Source of the DNA: Sphingobium sp. AP49
GTDB lineage: Bacteria > Pseudomonadota > Alphaproteobacteria > Sphingomonadales > Sphingomonadaceae
Reading direction: 5' to 3'
DNA: 64,000 bases
NCBI RefSeq assembly: GCF_000281715.2
Contig: NZ_CP124576.1
Coordinates: 1,123,501-1,187,500, forward strand
The position numbers and the translations under genes were made by a program. Position 1 is the first letter of the stretch. Every line of letters starts with the position of its first letter. Under the pieces are notes generated by a model. It was not told where the DNA came from. It saw only the letters and a program-made list of their open reading frames with translations, and searched no databases. Below, in pieces: positions 9,125 through 16,811 of the stretch.

Positions 9125-9247
9125 ACCAACTGTCTCGGACGGAAGACCCGCAGCGTTGCGGCCACAGGTCTGCTGGGGCGCCCTTACAGATTTCAGGCGC
9201 TGGTGTCACGCGGAATCTGGTGGAGGCGCGGCTGATGATCAGGGTGG

Positions 9248-10141
9248 TCAGATTGCCAGCGCCCGCTGGGGCATGGCGCGCAGCCGTCCGACATCGCGCT
9301 GGGGCGGGGCGCCGAACAGGCGGCGATATTCACGGCTGAACTGAGAGGGGCTGTCATAGCCGACATGATAACCCGCCTCCGCTGCGTCGATCCGTTCCGC
9401 CAGCATCATCTGGCGGGCCTGCTGCAAGCGCAGCTGCTTTTGATATTGCAGCGGTGTCATGGCGGTGGCGCGGCGGAAATGATCGTGGAAGCTCGACAGG
9501 CTCATGCCGGCCAGATCGGCCAGCGCCGGACCGCTGAATGGCTCCCGATAATGGGCCTTGAGCCAGCGGATAGCGCGCGCGATCTGGCCGGTGCGGCTGT
9601 CGCCGGTGGCGATCGCGCGCAGCAACCCGCCGCTCGGCCCCATCATCAACCGCACCAGCAATTCCCGCTCGACGAGCGGCGCCAGCAGGGCAGTGCTGCC
9701 GGGCTGGCCCAGCAGGCCCGTCAACCGGGTCGCCGCATCCAGCAGTTCGGGCGTGATCGGGTGGAGCGAGAGCGCGCGCCCTTCCTCCACGGTTGCGGAG
9801 GCCGGCAGCGTCAGCGCGATGTCGGACAGCAGGGCCGGGTCGAGATAGAGGCAGAAGCAGAGATAGGGCGCATCCTCCCGCGCCTGCGTCACCGTGCCGG
9901 TGATCGGCAGGTCGAGCGAGGCGACCAGATAGCTGGCCGGGCCATAGGATATCACCGCATCGCCCATCATCACCTGCTTGGCGCCCTGTGCGATGATGCA
10001 GAGCGCCGGGCGCTGGAGCATATGGACCGGTTCGCCCGCCTGCGACCAGCGCACCAGCGTCAGGCGCGGGATGGCCGTATCGACGATGCCATCCCCGTCC
10101 ATGTGGCGGGCAATCTGCTGGCCGAGCAGTTCATGGCTCAT
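9248..10141 (-). CDS. AraC family transcriptional regulator
   Basis: About 297 residues. The N-terminal half matches the AraC_N cupin-type domain (CIIAQGAKQVMMGDAVISY); the C-terminal 110 residues hold two helix-turn-helix motifs, including SLSSFHDHFRRATAMTPLQY and VGYDSPSQFSREYRRLFG. The start at 10141 (MSHELLGQQ) is chosen because a GAGGA Shine-Dalgarno sits 9 bases upstream; two further ATGs lie just 5'. It is transcribed divergently from an SDR oxidoreductase gene with a 187-base shared region, the usual arrangement for this regulator type controlling its neighbour. Inducer unknown. Confidence 0.88.
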   Translation of the reverse strand: MSHELLGQQIARHMDGDGIVDTAIPRLTLVRWSQAGEPVHMLQRPALCIIAQGAKQVMMGDAVISYGPASYLVASLDLPITGTVTQAREDAPYLCFCLYLDPALLSDIALTLPASATVEEGRALSLHPITPELLDAATRLTGLLGQPGSTALLAPLVERELLVRLMMGPSGGLLRAIATGDSRTGQIARAIRWLKAHYREPFSGPALADLAGMSLSSFHDHFRRATAMTPLQYQKQLRLQQARQMMLAERIDAAEAGYHVGYDSPSQFSREYRRLFGAPPQRDVGRLRAMPQRALAI

Positions 10142-10328
10142 CTGCATCATTCCTCAGAATTTCAGGCAATCGAGATAGTCGATTTCCATCATGTCAGCCA
10201 GCATAACTCACTATGTCGGAAAATCGTGCAATCATGGCGCAGGACCATTCTACCGCTCCGGCCCCGATCGGGCGCATTCATCCTCCATCGGATCGAGTGT
10301 CGATCCACCCCCAAATGGAGATGCAATC

Positions 10329-11060
10329 ATGGCTATCGAGAACAAGGTCATCGCGATCACCGGCGCCAGCAGCGGCATTGGCGAAGGTACGGCGCGGCTG
10401 CTGGCGGCGCGCGGCGCGAAGCTGATGCTCGGTGCCCGCCGTACCGACCGGCTGGCGGCGCTTGCCGACGAACTGAACGCCGCCGGCGGCACCGTCACTT
10501 TTCGCGCACTGGACGTCACCGATCGCGCCGATGTCGAGGCATTCATCGCCGCGACCGAAGCGGAATATGGCCGCATCGACGTGCTGGTCAGCAATGCCGG
10601 CCTGATGCCGCTGTCGCGCTTCGACAGCCTGAAGGTCGAGGAATGGGACCGGATGATCGACGTCAACATCCGGGGCGTGCTGCATGGCATCGCTGCGGCT
10701 CTTCCCCGCTTCAAGGCGCAGGGCAGCGGCCATTTCGTCAATATCTCGTCGATCGGCGGCTATCGCGTCTGGCCGACCTGCGGCGTCTATTCGGCGACCA
10801 AATATGCGGTGCGCGCCATTTCCGACGGGCTGCGCATGGAGCATGACGATATCCGCGTCACCATCGTGTCGCCCGGCGTGGTCGAATCCGAACTGGCGCA
10901 CACGATCACCGAAGCGGGCGCCGCCGCCGCGATGGAGGATTTCCGTGCCATCGCCCTGACCCCCGACGCGATCGCCCGCGCCATCGCCTATGCGGTGGAA
11001 CAGCCCGCCGATGTCGATGTGAACGAGCTGATCGTCCGTCCGGTGCGAACGATGGATTGA
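10329..11060 (+). CDS. SDR family NAD(P)-dependent oxidoreductase
   Basis: 243 residues, a classical short-chain dehydrogenase. Visible motifs are the cofactor loop TGASSGIGEGTA (residues 10-21), SNAG near residue 88, the catalytic Ser in ISSIGGY and the YSATK pair of catalytic Tyr and Lys near residues 153-157. The arginines in LGARRTDR suggest an NADPH preference. It is transcribed away from the AraC gene, which probably controls it. Substrate unknown; many homologues reduce small carbonyl compounds. Confidence 0.92.
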   Translation: MAIENKVIAITGASSGIGEGTARLLAARGAKLMLGARRTDRLAALADELNAAGGTVTFRALDVTDRADVEAFIAATEAEYGRIDVLVSNAGLMPLSRFDSLKVEEWDRMIDVNIRGVLHGIAAALPRFKAQGSGHFVNISSIGGYRVWPTCGVYSATKYAVRAISDGLRMEHDDIRVTIVSPGVVESELAHTITEAGAAAAMEDFRAIALTPDAIARAIAYAVEQPADVDVNELIVRPVRTMD

Positions 11061-11094
11061 GGAGAGCGGCGCGGGATCGGCCCAAGCCATCCCC

Positions 11095-11130
11095 ACCAAA
11101 CGGCCGGCCGCCCCTGCACGGGCGGCCGGC
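11095..11130. terminator. Bidirectional hairpin between convergent SDR and LytTR genes
   Basis: A perfect 11-bp GC stem (GCCGGCCGCCC / GGGCGGCCGGC, 11103-11113 with 11120-11130, 6-base loop). On the minus strand it is followed by CCGTTTGG, a weak T run. It sits between two convergent stops and probably serves both transcripts. Confidence 0.6.
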
Positions 11131-11139
11131 GCCATTTCG

Positions 11140-11946
11140 TCAGTGGACGAAACGCGCGACGACGTCGCGGTAGGAACGGCTGACCTTTACCTGGGCGCCG
11201 GATTCCAGCACCAGGAAGCATTCGCCGTTGGTATGGGGCTTGACCTGGCGCACCTGGCTCAGGTTGACGATGGTCGAGCGATGGACGCGCTGGAAATTGC
11301 GCGGGTCGAGCCGCTTTTCCAGATCCTTCATCGTCTCGCGCAGGATCAGGCTATTGTCGGCGGTATAGATGCACATATAGTCGCCCGCCGCGTCGATCCG
11401 CTCGATCGAATCCACGTCGACCCGGAAAATCTGCCCGCGATCCTTTATGTTGATGAGCTTTTCGAAGCGGTTGGATGCCGGCGCATCCTCATCCCCGGCG
11501 GCCGAAAAGTCGCTCATCGCCTGGGGCGCGACCTCGGCCAGCACTTCGCGCAGCTTTTCCGCCTCCTGCACCTGCTTCTTGTCCGACAGGCGCAGCCGCA
11601 CCCGGTCGAGCGCGTCGGCCAGGCGGCCTTCATCGACGGGCTTCATCAGATAGTCGACCGCCTGTGCCTCGAAGGCGCGGATCGCGTGGTCGCTATAAGC
11701 GGTCACGAAGATGAACAGCGGCGGTTCGACCTCCATCATGCCCTGGACGACGGAAAAGCCGTCAAAGCCGGGCATCTGGATGTCGAGGAACACGAGGTCG
11801 GGCTTGTGCGTCTTGATGGCACGGATGGCTTCGCGGCCATTGGTGCATGTCTCGATGATTTCGACATCCTCATGCGCTTGCAGACGAAGCTTAAGACCCT
11901 GGATAGCCAGGCTTTCGTCGTCGACGAGGATTGTTCTGATGGTCAT
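11140..11946 (-). CDS. LytTR-type two-component response regulator
   Basis: 268 residues. The receiver domain (1-120) has the acidic pair in VDDE, the phosphoacceptor Asp in DLVFLDIQMPG and the conserved Lys in DYLMKPVD. A linker follows, then a C-terminal LytTR DNA-binding domain (about 165-268) with RVDVDSIERIDAAGDYMCIY, NFQRVHRSTIVNL and FLVLESGAQVKVSRSYRD. LytTR proteins bind paired imperfect direct repeats. Its ATG overlaps the stop of the kinase gene (11943-11946), so the pair is translated as a unit. Target genes cannot be read from this window. Confidence 0.93.
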   Translation of the reverse strand: MTIRTILVDDESLAIQGLKLRLQAHEDVEIIETCTNGREAIRAIKTHKPDLVFLDIQMPGFDGFSVVQGMMEVEPPLFIFVTAYSDHAIRAFEAQAVDYLMKPVDEGRLADALDRVRLRLSDKKQVQEAEKLREVLAEVAPQAMSDFSAAGDEDAPASNRFEKLINIKDRGQIFRVDVDSIERIDAAGDYMCIYTADNSLILRETMKDLEKRLDPRNFQRVHRSTIVNLSQVRQVKPHTNGECFLVLESGAQVKVSRSYRDVVARFVH

Positions 11947-13079
11947 GCGGCCACTTTCGATGTTTCATCCATGTTAAGCGGAATTTCGATGATGACCGAA
12001 AATCCGCTTGGCGTGGAACGCGCTTCAAAGCTCTGTCGTTCCCCGAAGGCCTGAATTAACCGGTCCCGGATGTTCGGCAGGCCGACGCCCGTCCCCTCGC
12101 TCACAGGAATGTGTGGCTTGATCGCACCGTCGTTCAATCCCGGCCCGCTGTCCGATACGACGATCCGGACATTTTCACCGGCAGGTTGCGCCATCACCGA
12201 GATTTCGGCGCCTTCCTCCTTGGGCGTCACCGCATATTTGATCGCATTTTCGACCAATGGCTGCAGCAGCAGCGACGGCAGCCGGGCATGGGCGACTGCC
12301 GGATCGATATCGAATACCGGCCGCAGCCGGTCCTCGAACCGCATCTTCTCGATCTCCAGATAGAGCTTCAACGTCTCCACTTCCTGTTCCAGCGTCACCT
12401 GGGCCGTCGGCTCGTTGATCAGCGTGTAGCGCAGGAAGGAGGACAGGCGCGACAGCATGGCATTGGCGCGCGTCGTTTCCTTGAGCAGCACCAGCGTCGA
12501 GATGGAGTTGAGGGTGTTGAACAGGAAATGCGGATTGAGCTGGTAGCGCAGCATGGCGAGCTGCGCGCTCGACGCCTGATTCTCCAGGTGCAGCAGCTGG
12601 TCCGCCTGTTCCTCCACCGTGAGGTAGAAGTTGATCGCATAATAGAGCGCCGACCAGGCACCTAGCAAGGTCATCGACAGGTAGAAAGCGCCAAGGAACA
12701 ACTGCAGTCCGGCGGTTTCGCTGCCCTTGTTCTGGGTCGAAAAGACCCAGGCGTCGATGAAGGCGACCATCGCGGCGGCGGCCACCACCGTGACGATCGA
12801 TGCCCCCCAGGTGATGATCGGCCGCTGTTTCTGCAGGAATCGGAAAGCGACAGCGATCAGCAGCGTCGCCGAATAGCCGGTGACGGTGGAGATCAGCACC
12901 GGGATCAGGCTGGAAAGCGGCTGCCCATTGGCAATGGTGGAGGAGCCACGCAACAGGAAGGCCCCCGCCCAGCCGAGCGACTGCAAGTTCCAGAAAGCGC
13001 GATTCTTGTCCGCGAAAAAAGGACGCGGTTGAAGAGGATGGACTGACATTGCCGGTAGCCTAGGCGATTTCAGCGCCAT
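11943..13079 (-). CDS. LytS/YehU-type sensor histidine kinase
   Basis: About 378 residues. The N-terminal half has four hydrophobic segments (roughly residues 20-160), so it is an inner-membrane sensor with little periplasmic domain. A coiled stretch follows, then the His_kinase domain with the phosphoacceptor in YQLNPHFLFNTLNSIS and an HATPase domain with PLVENAIKYAV, DSGPGLNDG and TGVGLPNIRDRL. This family pairs with LytTR regulators, as here by a 4-base overlap. ATG 13079 and 13049 are both possible starts; neither has a strong Shine-Dalgarno. Signal unknown. Confidence 0.9.
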   Translation of the reverse strand: MALKSPRLPAMSVHPLQPRPFFADKNRAFWNLQSLGWAGAFLLRGSSTIANGQPLSSLIPVLISTVTGYSATLLIAVAFRFLQKQRPIITWGASIVTVVAAAAMVAFIDAWVFSTQNKGSETAGLQLFLGAFYLSMTLLGAWSALYYAINFYLTVEEQADQLLHLENQASSAQLAMLRYQLNPHFLFNTLNSISTLVLLKETTRANAMLSRLSSFLRYTLINEPTAQVTLEQEVETLKLYLEIEKMRFEDRLRPVFDIDPAVAHARLPSLLLQPLVENAIKYAVTPKEEGAEISVMAQPAGENVRIVVSDSGPGLNDGAIKPHIPVSEGTGVGLPNIRDRLIQAFGERQSFEARSTPSGFSVIIEIPLNMDETSKVAA

Positions 13080-13105
13080 GGTGAAGCGCCCCCGCGCGGC
13101 CCCGT

Positions 13106-13588
13106 TCAGGCGGCCGCCGCGGGTTCTTCCGTCATGGGGGTGACTTCGTCCCGGCACAGCCAGACGAGATCGCTGAGTTCCAGCGTGCGGCCGTCATGCG
13201 CCAGCACCGCGATCTGGCGGATCGGTTGGCCATCGCGCCGGTCGGCCAGAACCTGGCAGAAGGGCGGTGCGCAGCCCCATTTTTCGCCCCATTGGCGCAG
13301 CGCGATCATCGCCGGGGCCAGTTCCTGTCCCTTTTCGGTCAGGCGATATTCGACCTTGCGTCGATCGCACTGCATCGGCTGGCGCAGCATGATGCCATTT
13401 TCGACCAGGCGGGACAGGCGGTTGGCCAGGATGTTGCGGGCGATGCCCAGGGTCGACTGAAATTCCTCGAAATGGCGGATGCCCGACAGGGCGCCACGCA
13501 GGATGAGGAAGGACCAGCGTTCACCCATCGCCTCCAGCGCAGCGGGAAGCGCGCATTGTTCCAGGTCCTGGGCAAGATTGTGTTTCAT
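13106..13588 (-). CDS. HxlR family winged-helix transcriptional regulator
   Basis: 160 residues starting MKHNLAQDLEQCALPAALEAM. The HxlR signature is clear: a Cys near residue 13, GERWSFLILRGALSGIRHFEEF, the recognition region LGIARNILANRLSRLVENGI and the wing YRLTEKGQELAPAM. Such dimeric regulators often respond to electrophiles or aldehydes, some through that Cys. It lies just upstream of the histidine kinase on the same strand (26 bases) and is divergent from the Rel gene (112 bases). The longer in-frame start at 13699 is rejected because it would run across the shared promoter region. Confidence 0.9.
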   Translation of the reverse strand: MKHNLAQDLEQCALPAALEAMGERWSFLILRGALSGIRHFEEFQSTLGIARNILANRLSRLVENGIMLRQPMQCDRRKVEYRLTEKGQELAPAMIALRQWGEKWGCAPPFCQVLADRRDGQPIRQIAVLAHDGRTLELSDLVWLCRDEVTPMTEEPAAAA

Positions 13589-13700
13589 GATCCGATCGTG
13601 ATAGCGCAAAGCGGCGACCGTTGCAAAAGCGGCGACCATTTCATCCAAAATGGGATTTTTTTGTTGCGCCGCAAGGTGCTTCCCACACAATCGGGACACG

Positions 13701-15806
13701 ATGTTACGCCAATATGAACTTGTCGAGCGCGTGAAACGCTATGATCCGCAAGCGGATGAAGCGATGATCAACCGCGCCTATGTCTTTTCCGTGCAGAAGC
13801 ACGGGAGCCAGAAGCGCGCCAGCGGCGACCCCTATTTCAGCCACCCGATCGAGGTGGCGGGCATCCTGACCGATTTCTATCTGGACGACCAGACGATCGT
13901 GACCGCGCTGTTGCACGACACGATCGAGGACACGCTGGTCACCTATGACGAGATCGAGAGCGCGTTCGGCAAGGATGTCGCGCGCATGGTCGACGGGGTG
14001 ACCAAGCTCAGCAAGATCGAGGCGATGTCCGAAAATGAACGGGCGGCGGAAAATCTGCGCAAGTTCCTGCTCGCCATGTCGGACGATATCCGCGTGCTGC
14101 TGGTGAAGCTGGCCGACCGGCTGCACAATATGCGCACGCTGCACTTCATCAAGAATGAACAGAAGCGCCGCCGCATCGCCCGCGAGACGATGGACATCTA
14201 TGCCCCGCTGGCGGAGCGGATCGGCATGTATGACTTCATGCGCGAGATGCAGCTTCTCTCCTTCCGCGAGTTGGAGCCGGAGGCCTATGACAGCATCACC
14301 AAGCGGCTGGAGCAGCTGAAGGAAGGCGGCCATGACAAGGTCGACCGGATCGGCGCTGAACTGCAACTGCTGCTGGGCGGCCATAATCTGTCGGTGACCG
14401 TGTCGGGGCGCGAGAAGCATCCTTACTCCATCTGGAAGAAGATGCAGGAACGGCATATCAGCTTCGAGCAGCTGACCGACGTCATGGCCTTTCGGGTCAT
14501 CACCGAAAGCACCGAGGATTGCTATCGCGCGCTGGGCGTGATCCACCAGACCTTCAAGATGGTGCCGGGCCGGTTCAAGGACTATATCTCCACCCCCAAG
14601 CGCAACGGCTATCGCTCGTTGCACACCACGGTCATCCATCAGGAAAATGCGCGTATCGAGGTGCAGCTGCGCAGCCGCGACATGCACAATGACGCCGAAC
14701 TCGGCCTCGCGGCGCACTGGGCCTACAAGCAGAAGGGCGACGCCACCGACCAGAATGCCGCCTGGCTGCGCGATCTCGTTGAAATCCTGGAACAGAGCCA
14801 GGATGCGGACGAGCTGCTCGAACATACCCGCATGGCGATGTATCAGGACCGGATCTTCGCCTTTTCGCCCAAGGGCGAGTTGCACCAGTTGCCCAAGGGG
14901 TCGACCCCGGTCGACTTCGCCTATGCCGTCCACACCTCGCTGGGCAACCAGACGGTTGGCGCCAAGGTCAATGGCCGGGTGGTGCCGCTGCGCACCAGCC
15001 TCGAAAATGGCGACCAGGTCGAGATATTGAAATCGGCGGGGCAGGAACCGCAGCCCGGCTGGCTGACCTTTGCCATCACCGGCAAGGCCCGCGCCGCGAT
15101 CCGCCGCTATATCCGCCAGAAGCAGCGCGGCGAGGAAGTGGCGCTGGGTGAAAAACTCTATGAGGAAATCATCGGCCGCTTCTCGCCCGAACTGGCGAGC
15201 GAACTGGGCGACAAGGCGCTCAATGCGGCGCTGAAACGGCTCAAGCTGGAGGATCGTGCGTCGCTGATGGTGGCGATCGCCACCCACAGGCTGCTCGATT
15301 CCGAAGTGATGGAGGCGCTGATTCCCGGCTCCACCAGCGGCCAGGAGATGGAGGAGGCGCATCCACGCCAGCATGCGCCGATCTCGATCCGCGGCCTGAC
15401 GCCCGGCATTGCCTATGAACTGAGCGACTGCTGTCATCCGGTGCCGGGCGATCGTATCGTTGGCATCCGGCGCACCGGCGGTCCGATCGAGGTGCACACC
15501 ATCGACTGCCGCACGCTGGAGGCGGGGCAGGACGATGATTGGGTCGATCTGAGCTGGGACAGCAAGTCCAAGGGCGGTACCGCCCGGCTGCAGGTCATCG
15601 TCAAGAACCAGCCCGGTGCGCTGGCGGCGGTCGCCAATGTGTTCGGCGCGACCAAGGCGAACATCCTCAACCTGCAACTGGTCAACCGCGAGGGGCCATT
15701 CCACACCGACATCATCGATCTGGAAGTGGCCGATGCCCAGCATCTGATGCGTATCCTGTCGGCGTTGCGGGCGCTCGACATCGTGGTGCAGGCGGACCGG
15801 GTCTGA
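13701..15806 (+). CDS. Bifunctional (p)ppGpp synthetase/hydrolase, RelA/SpoT homologue (Rsh)
   Basis: 701 residues, the long RSH form. Order: HD hydrolase domain with HDTIEDT (near residue 73) intact, synthetase domain with GREKHPYSIWKKM and GRFKDYISTPKRNGYRSLHT, TGS domain (FSPKGELHQLPKGSTPVDFAY), a zinc-finger-like CCHP segment, and a C-terminal ACT domain (LQVIVKNQPGALAAVANVFG). The RFKD motif (RxKD rather than ExDD) and the complete HD motif mark a bifunctional enzyme, usually the only stringent-response enzyme in alphaproteobacteria. It makes and degrades the alarmone (p)ppGpp. ATG 13701 is chosen over a start 51 bases upstream. Confidence 0.95.
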   Translation: MLRQYELVERVKRYDPQADEAMINRAYVFSVQKHGSQKRASGDPYFSHPIEVAGILTDFYLDDQTIVTALLHDTIEDTLVTYDEIESAFGKDVARMVDGVTKLSKIEAMSENERAAENLRKFLLAMSDDIRVLLVKLADRLHNMRTLHFIKNEQKRRRIARETMDIYAPLAERIGMYDFMREMQLLSFRELEPEAYDSITKRLEQLKEGGHDKVDRIGAELQLLLGGHNLSVTVSGREKHPYSIWKKMQERHISFEQLTDVMAFRVITESTEDCYRALGVIHQTFKMVPGRFKDYISTPKRNGYRSLHTTVIHQENARIEVQLRSRDMHNDAELGLAAHWAYKQKGDATDQNAAWLRDLVEILEQSQDADELLEHTRMAMYQDRIFAFSPKGELHQLPKGSTPVDFAYAVHTSLGNQTVGAKVNGRVVPLRTSLENGDQVEILKSAGQEPQPGWLTFAITGKARAAIRRYIRQKQRGEEVALGEKLYEEIIGRFSPELASELGDKALNAALKRLKLEDRASLMVAIATHRLLDSEVMEALIPGSTSGQEMEEAHPRQHAPISIRGLTPGIAYELSDCCHPVPGDRIVGIRRTGGPIEVHTIDCRTLEAGQDDDWVDLSWDSKSKGGTARLQVIVKNQPGALAAVANVFGATKANILNLQLVNREGPFHTDIIDLEVADAQHLMRILSALRALDIVVQADRV

Positions 15807-15849
15807 GCATGCTGATGAGGGGCTTGGGCGCCCGAGGTCGCCCACGAAT

Positions 15850-16257
15850 ATGAAACCGGCTGGGCGCCTCTGGCGGAATGCTGTGCTGAGCGCTCTGTGT
15901 TGCGCATTCGTGGGAGGTGGCGGCTATACCGAGCCGCTCGATTTGACCGATATGCCGGCGGATGAGAAGGCGTCGCTTGTCGCCATAAGCAAATGGTTTG
16001 ATTGTATGGGGGCGGTTGTCCACAAGGTAAAATCATCGGGTCGGTCACTTAACGATCGCGAGGCCAATGCATTCGGTTATGCCTGCCCGACCGAATTACG
16101 GGAGGCGGCAGAACGACTATCTGAGCGCAACTGGAGGGCTGATCACTCTATGCCTCCTGACTATTCAAAAATGAACCGGATACGGCGCATTTTGTATCAC
16201 GAACGGGATCTGGCTGGCTCGTTCTGGTGCGATTTTCGGCAATGCTATCACTTATAG
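15850..16257 (+). CDS. Hypothetical exported protein, 135 aa
   Basis: Not recognised. The N-terminus MKPAGRLWRNAVLSALCCAF looks like a signal peptide or anchor. The rest is hydrophilic with four more Cys (DCMGA, YACPT, SFWCD, QCYHL), which could form disulfides in the periplasm. Codon use and base composition are less GC-rich than in the Rel gene upstream and the stop is followed by a 93-base gap, suggesting an accessory gene. It lies on the same strand 43 bases after the Rel stop but I see no link to its function. Confidence 0.6.
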   Translation: MKPAGRLWRNAVLSALCCAFVGGGGYTEPLDLTDMPADEKASLVAISKWFDCMGAVVHKVKSSGRSLNDREANAFGYACPTELREAAERLSERNWRADHSMPPDYSKMNRIRRILYHERDLAGSFWCDFRQCYHL

Positions 16258-16350
16258 GTTTGGCCATTAAATAACGGGTGCGTCGATGGTCAACTTGCTG
16301 CCTTGTTTTTTACGCCTCGGCAGCGGTTGGTATGGGGGCGGCCCGCCCCC

Positions 16351-16767
16351 TTAGCGGAACACCCATTGCCGGTTGAGGCCGAACACCACGGCCGGGGTGA
16401 CGAAGAGCATCGCCGGGATCGGCGACCATGCGGGCCAGCGCATATGGGTGACGCAGAGATAGACCCATAAGGCGTTGAGCGCATAGCTGACCAGCGAGAC
16501 CGCAACGAAGCGGAAGCCGCGTGCGGCATGGCCCGACTGGCTGCCATGGCCGCGGAAGGTGAAGGCATTGTGCAGCACATAGCCCATGGCCACGGCGCAA
16601 AGATAGCCGATGCCGTTGGCGACCTGCGGATGGAGGCCGACCGGCGCCGCCAGCGTCCAGTAGATCGCCGCCTGGCAGGCGGTGATGAACAGGCCGGTCA
16701 CGCCATAGCGCAATATCTGCCAGAACAGGTCCCGGTGCGCCGGCGACAATTGGTCGATGATTTTCAT
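16351..16767 (-). CDS. GtrA-like flippase family membrane protein
   Basis: 138 residues with four predicted membrane helices and family motifs: FWQILRYGVTGLFIT at the start, NGIGYLCAVAMGYVLHNAFTFRG in the middle and a final NRQWVF. GtrA proteins help move polyprenyl-linked sugars across the inner membrane for polysaccharide or O-antigen modification. It is head-to-head, 44 bases apart, with a large polytopic membrane protein that looks like a GT-C glycosyltransferase, a functionally sensible pairing. No bactoprenol glucosyltransferase (GtrB) gene is adjacent. Confidence 0.85.
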   Translation of the reverse strand: MKIIDQLSPAHRDLFWQILRYGVTGLFITACQAAIYWTLAAPVGLHPQVANGIGYLCAVAMGYVLHNAFTFRGHGSQSGHAARGFRFVAVSLVSYALNALWVYLCVTHMRWPAWSPIPAMLFVTPAVVFGLNRQWVFR

Positions 16768-16811
16768 GCAGCCCCGTTGCGCTTTGATGCGGAGCGTCTA
16801 ATCCACCGGCC

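Noticed and set aside
10191-10328. An upstream extension of the SDR gene to 10191
   Set aside because: The extension is not conserved-looking, crosses the shared promoter with the AraC gene, and the SDR fold starts at MAIENKVIAITGAS (10329).
13704-15845. A 713-codon minus-strand frame across the Rel gene
   Set aside because: Reverse shadow of a conserved gene in GC-rich DNA; no recognisable motif and no Shine-Dalgarno.
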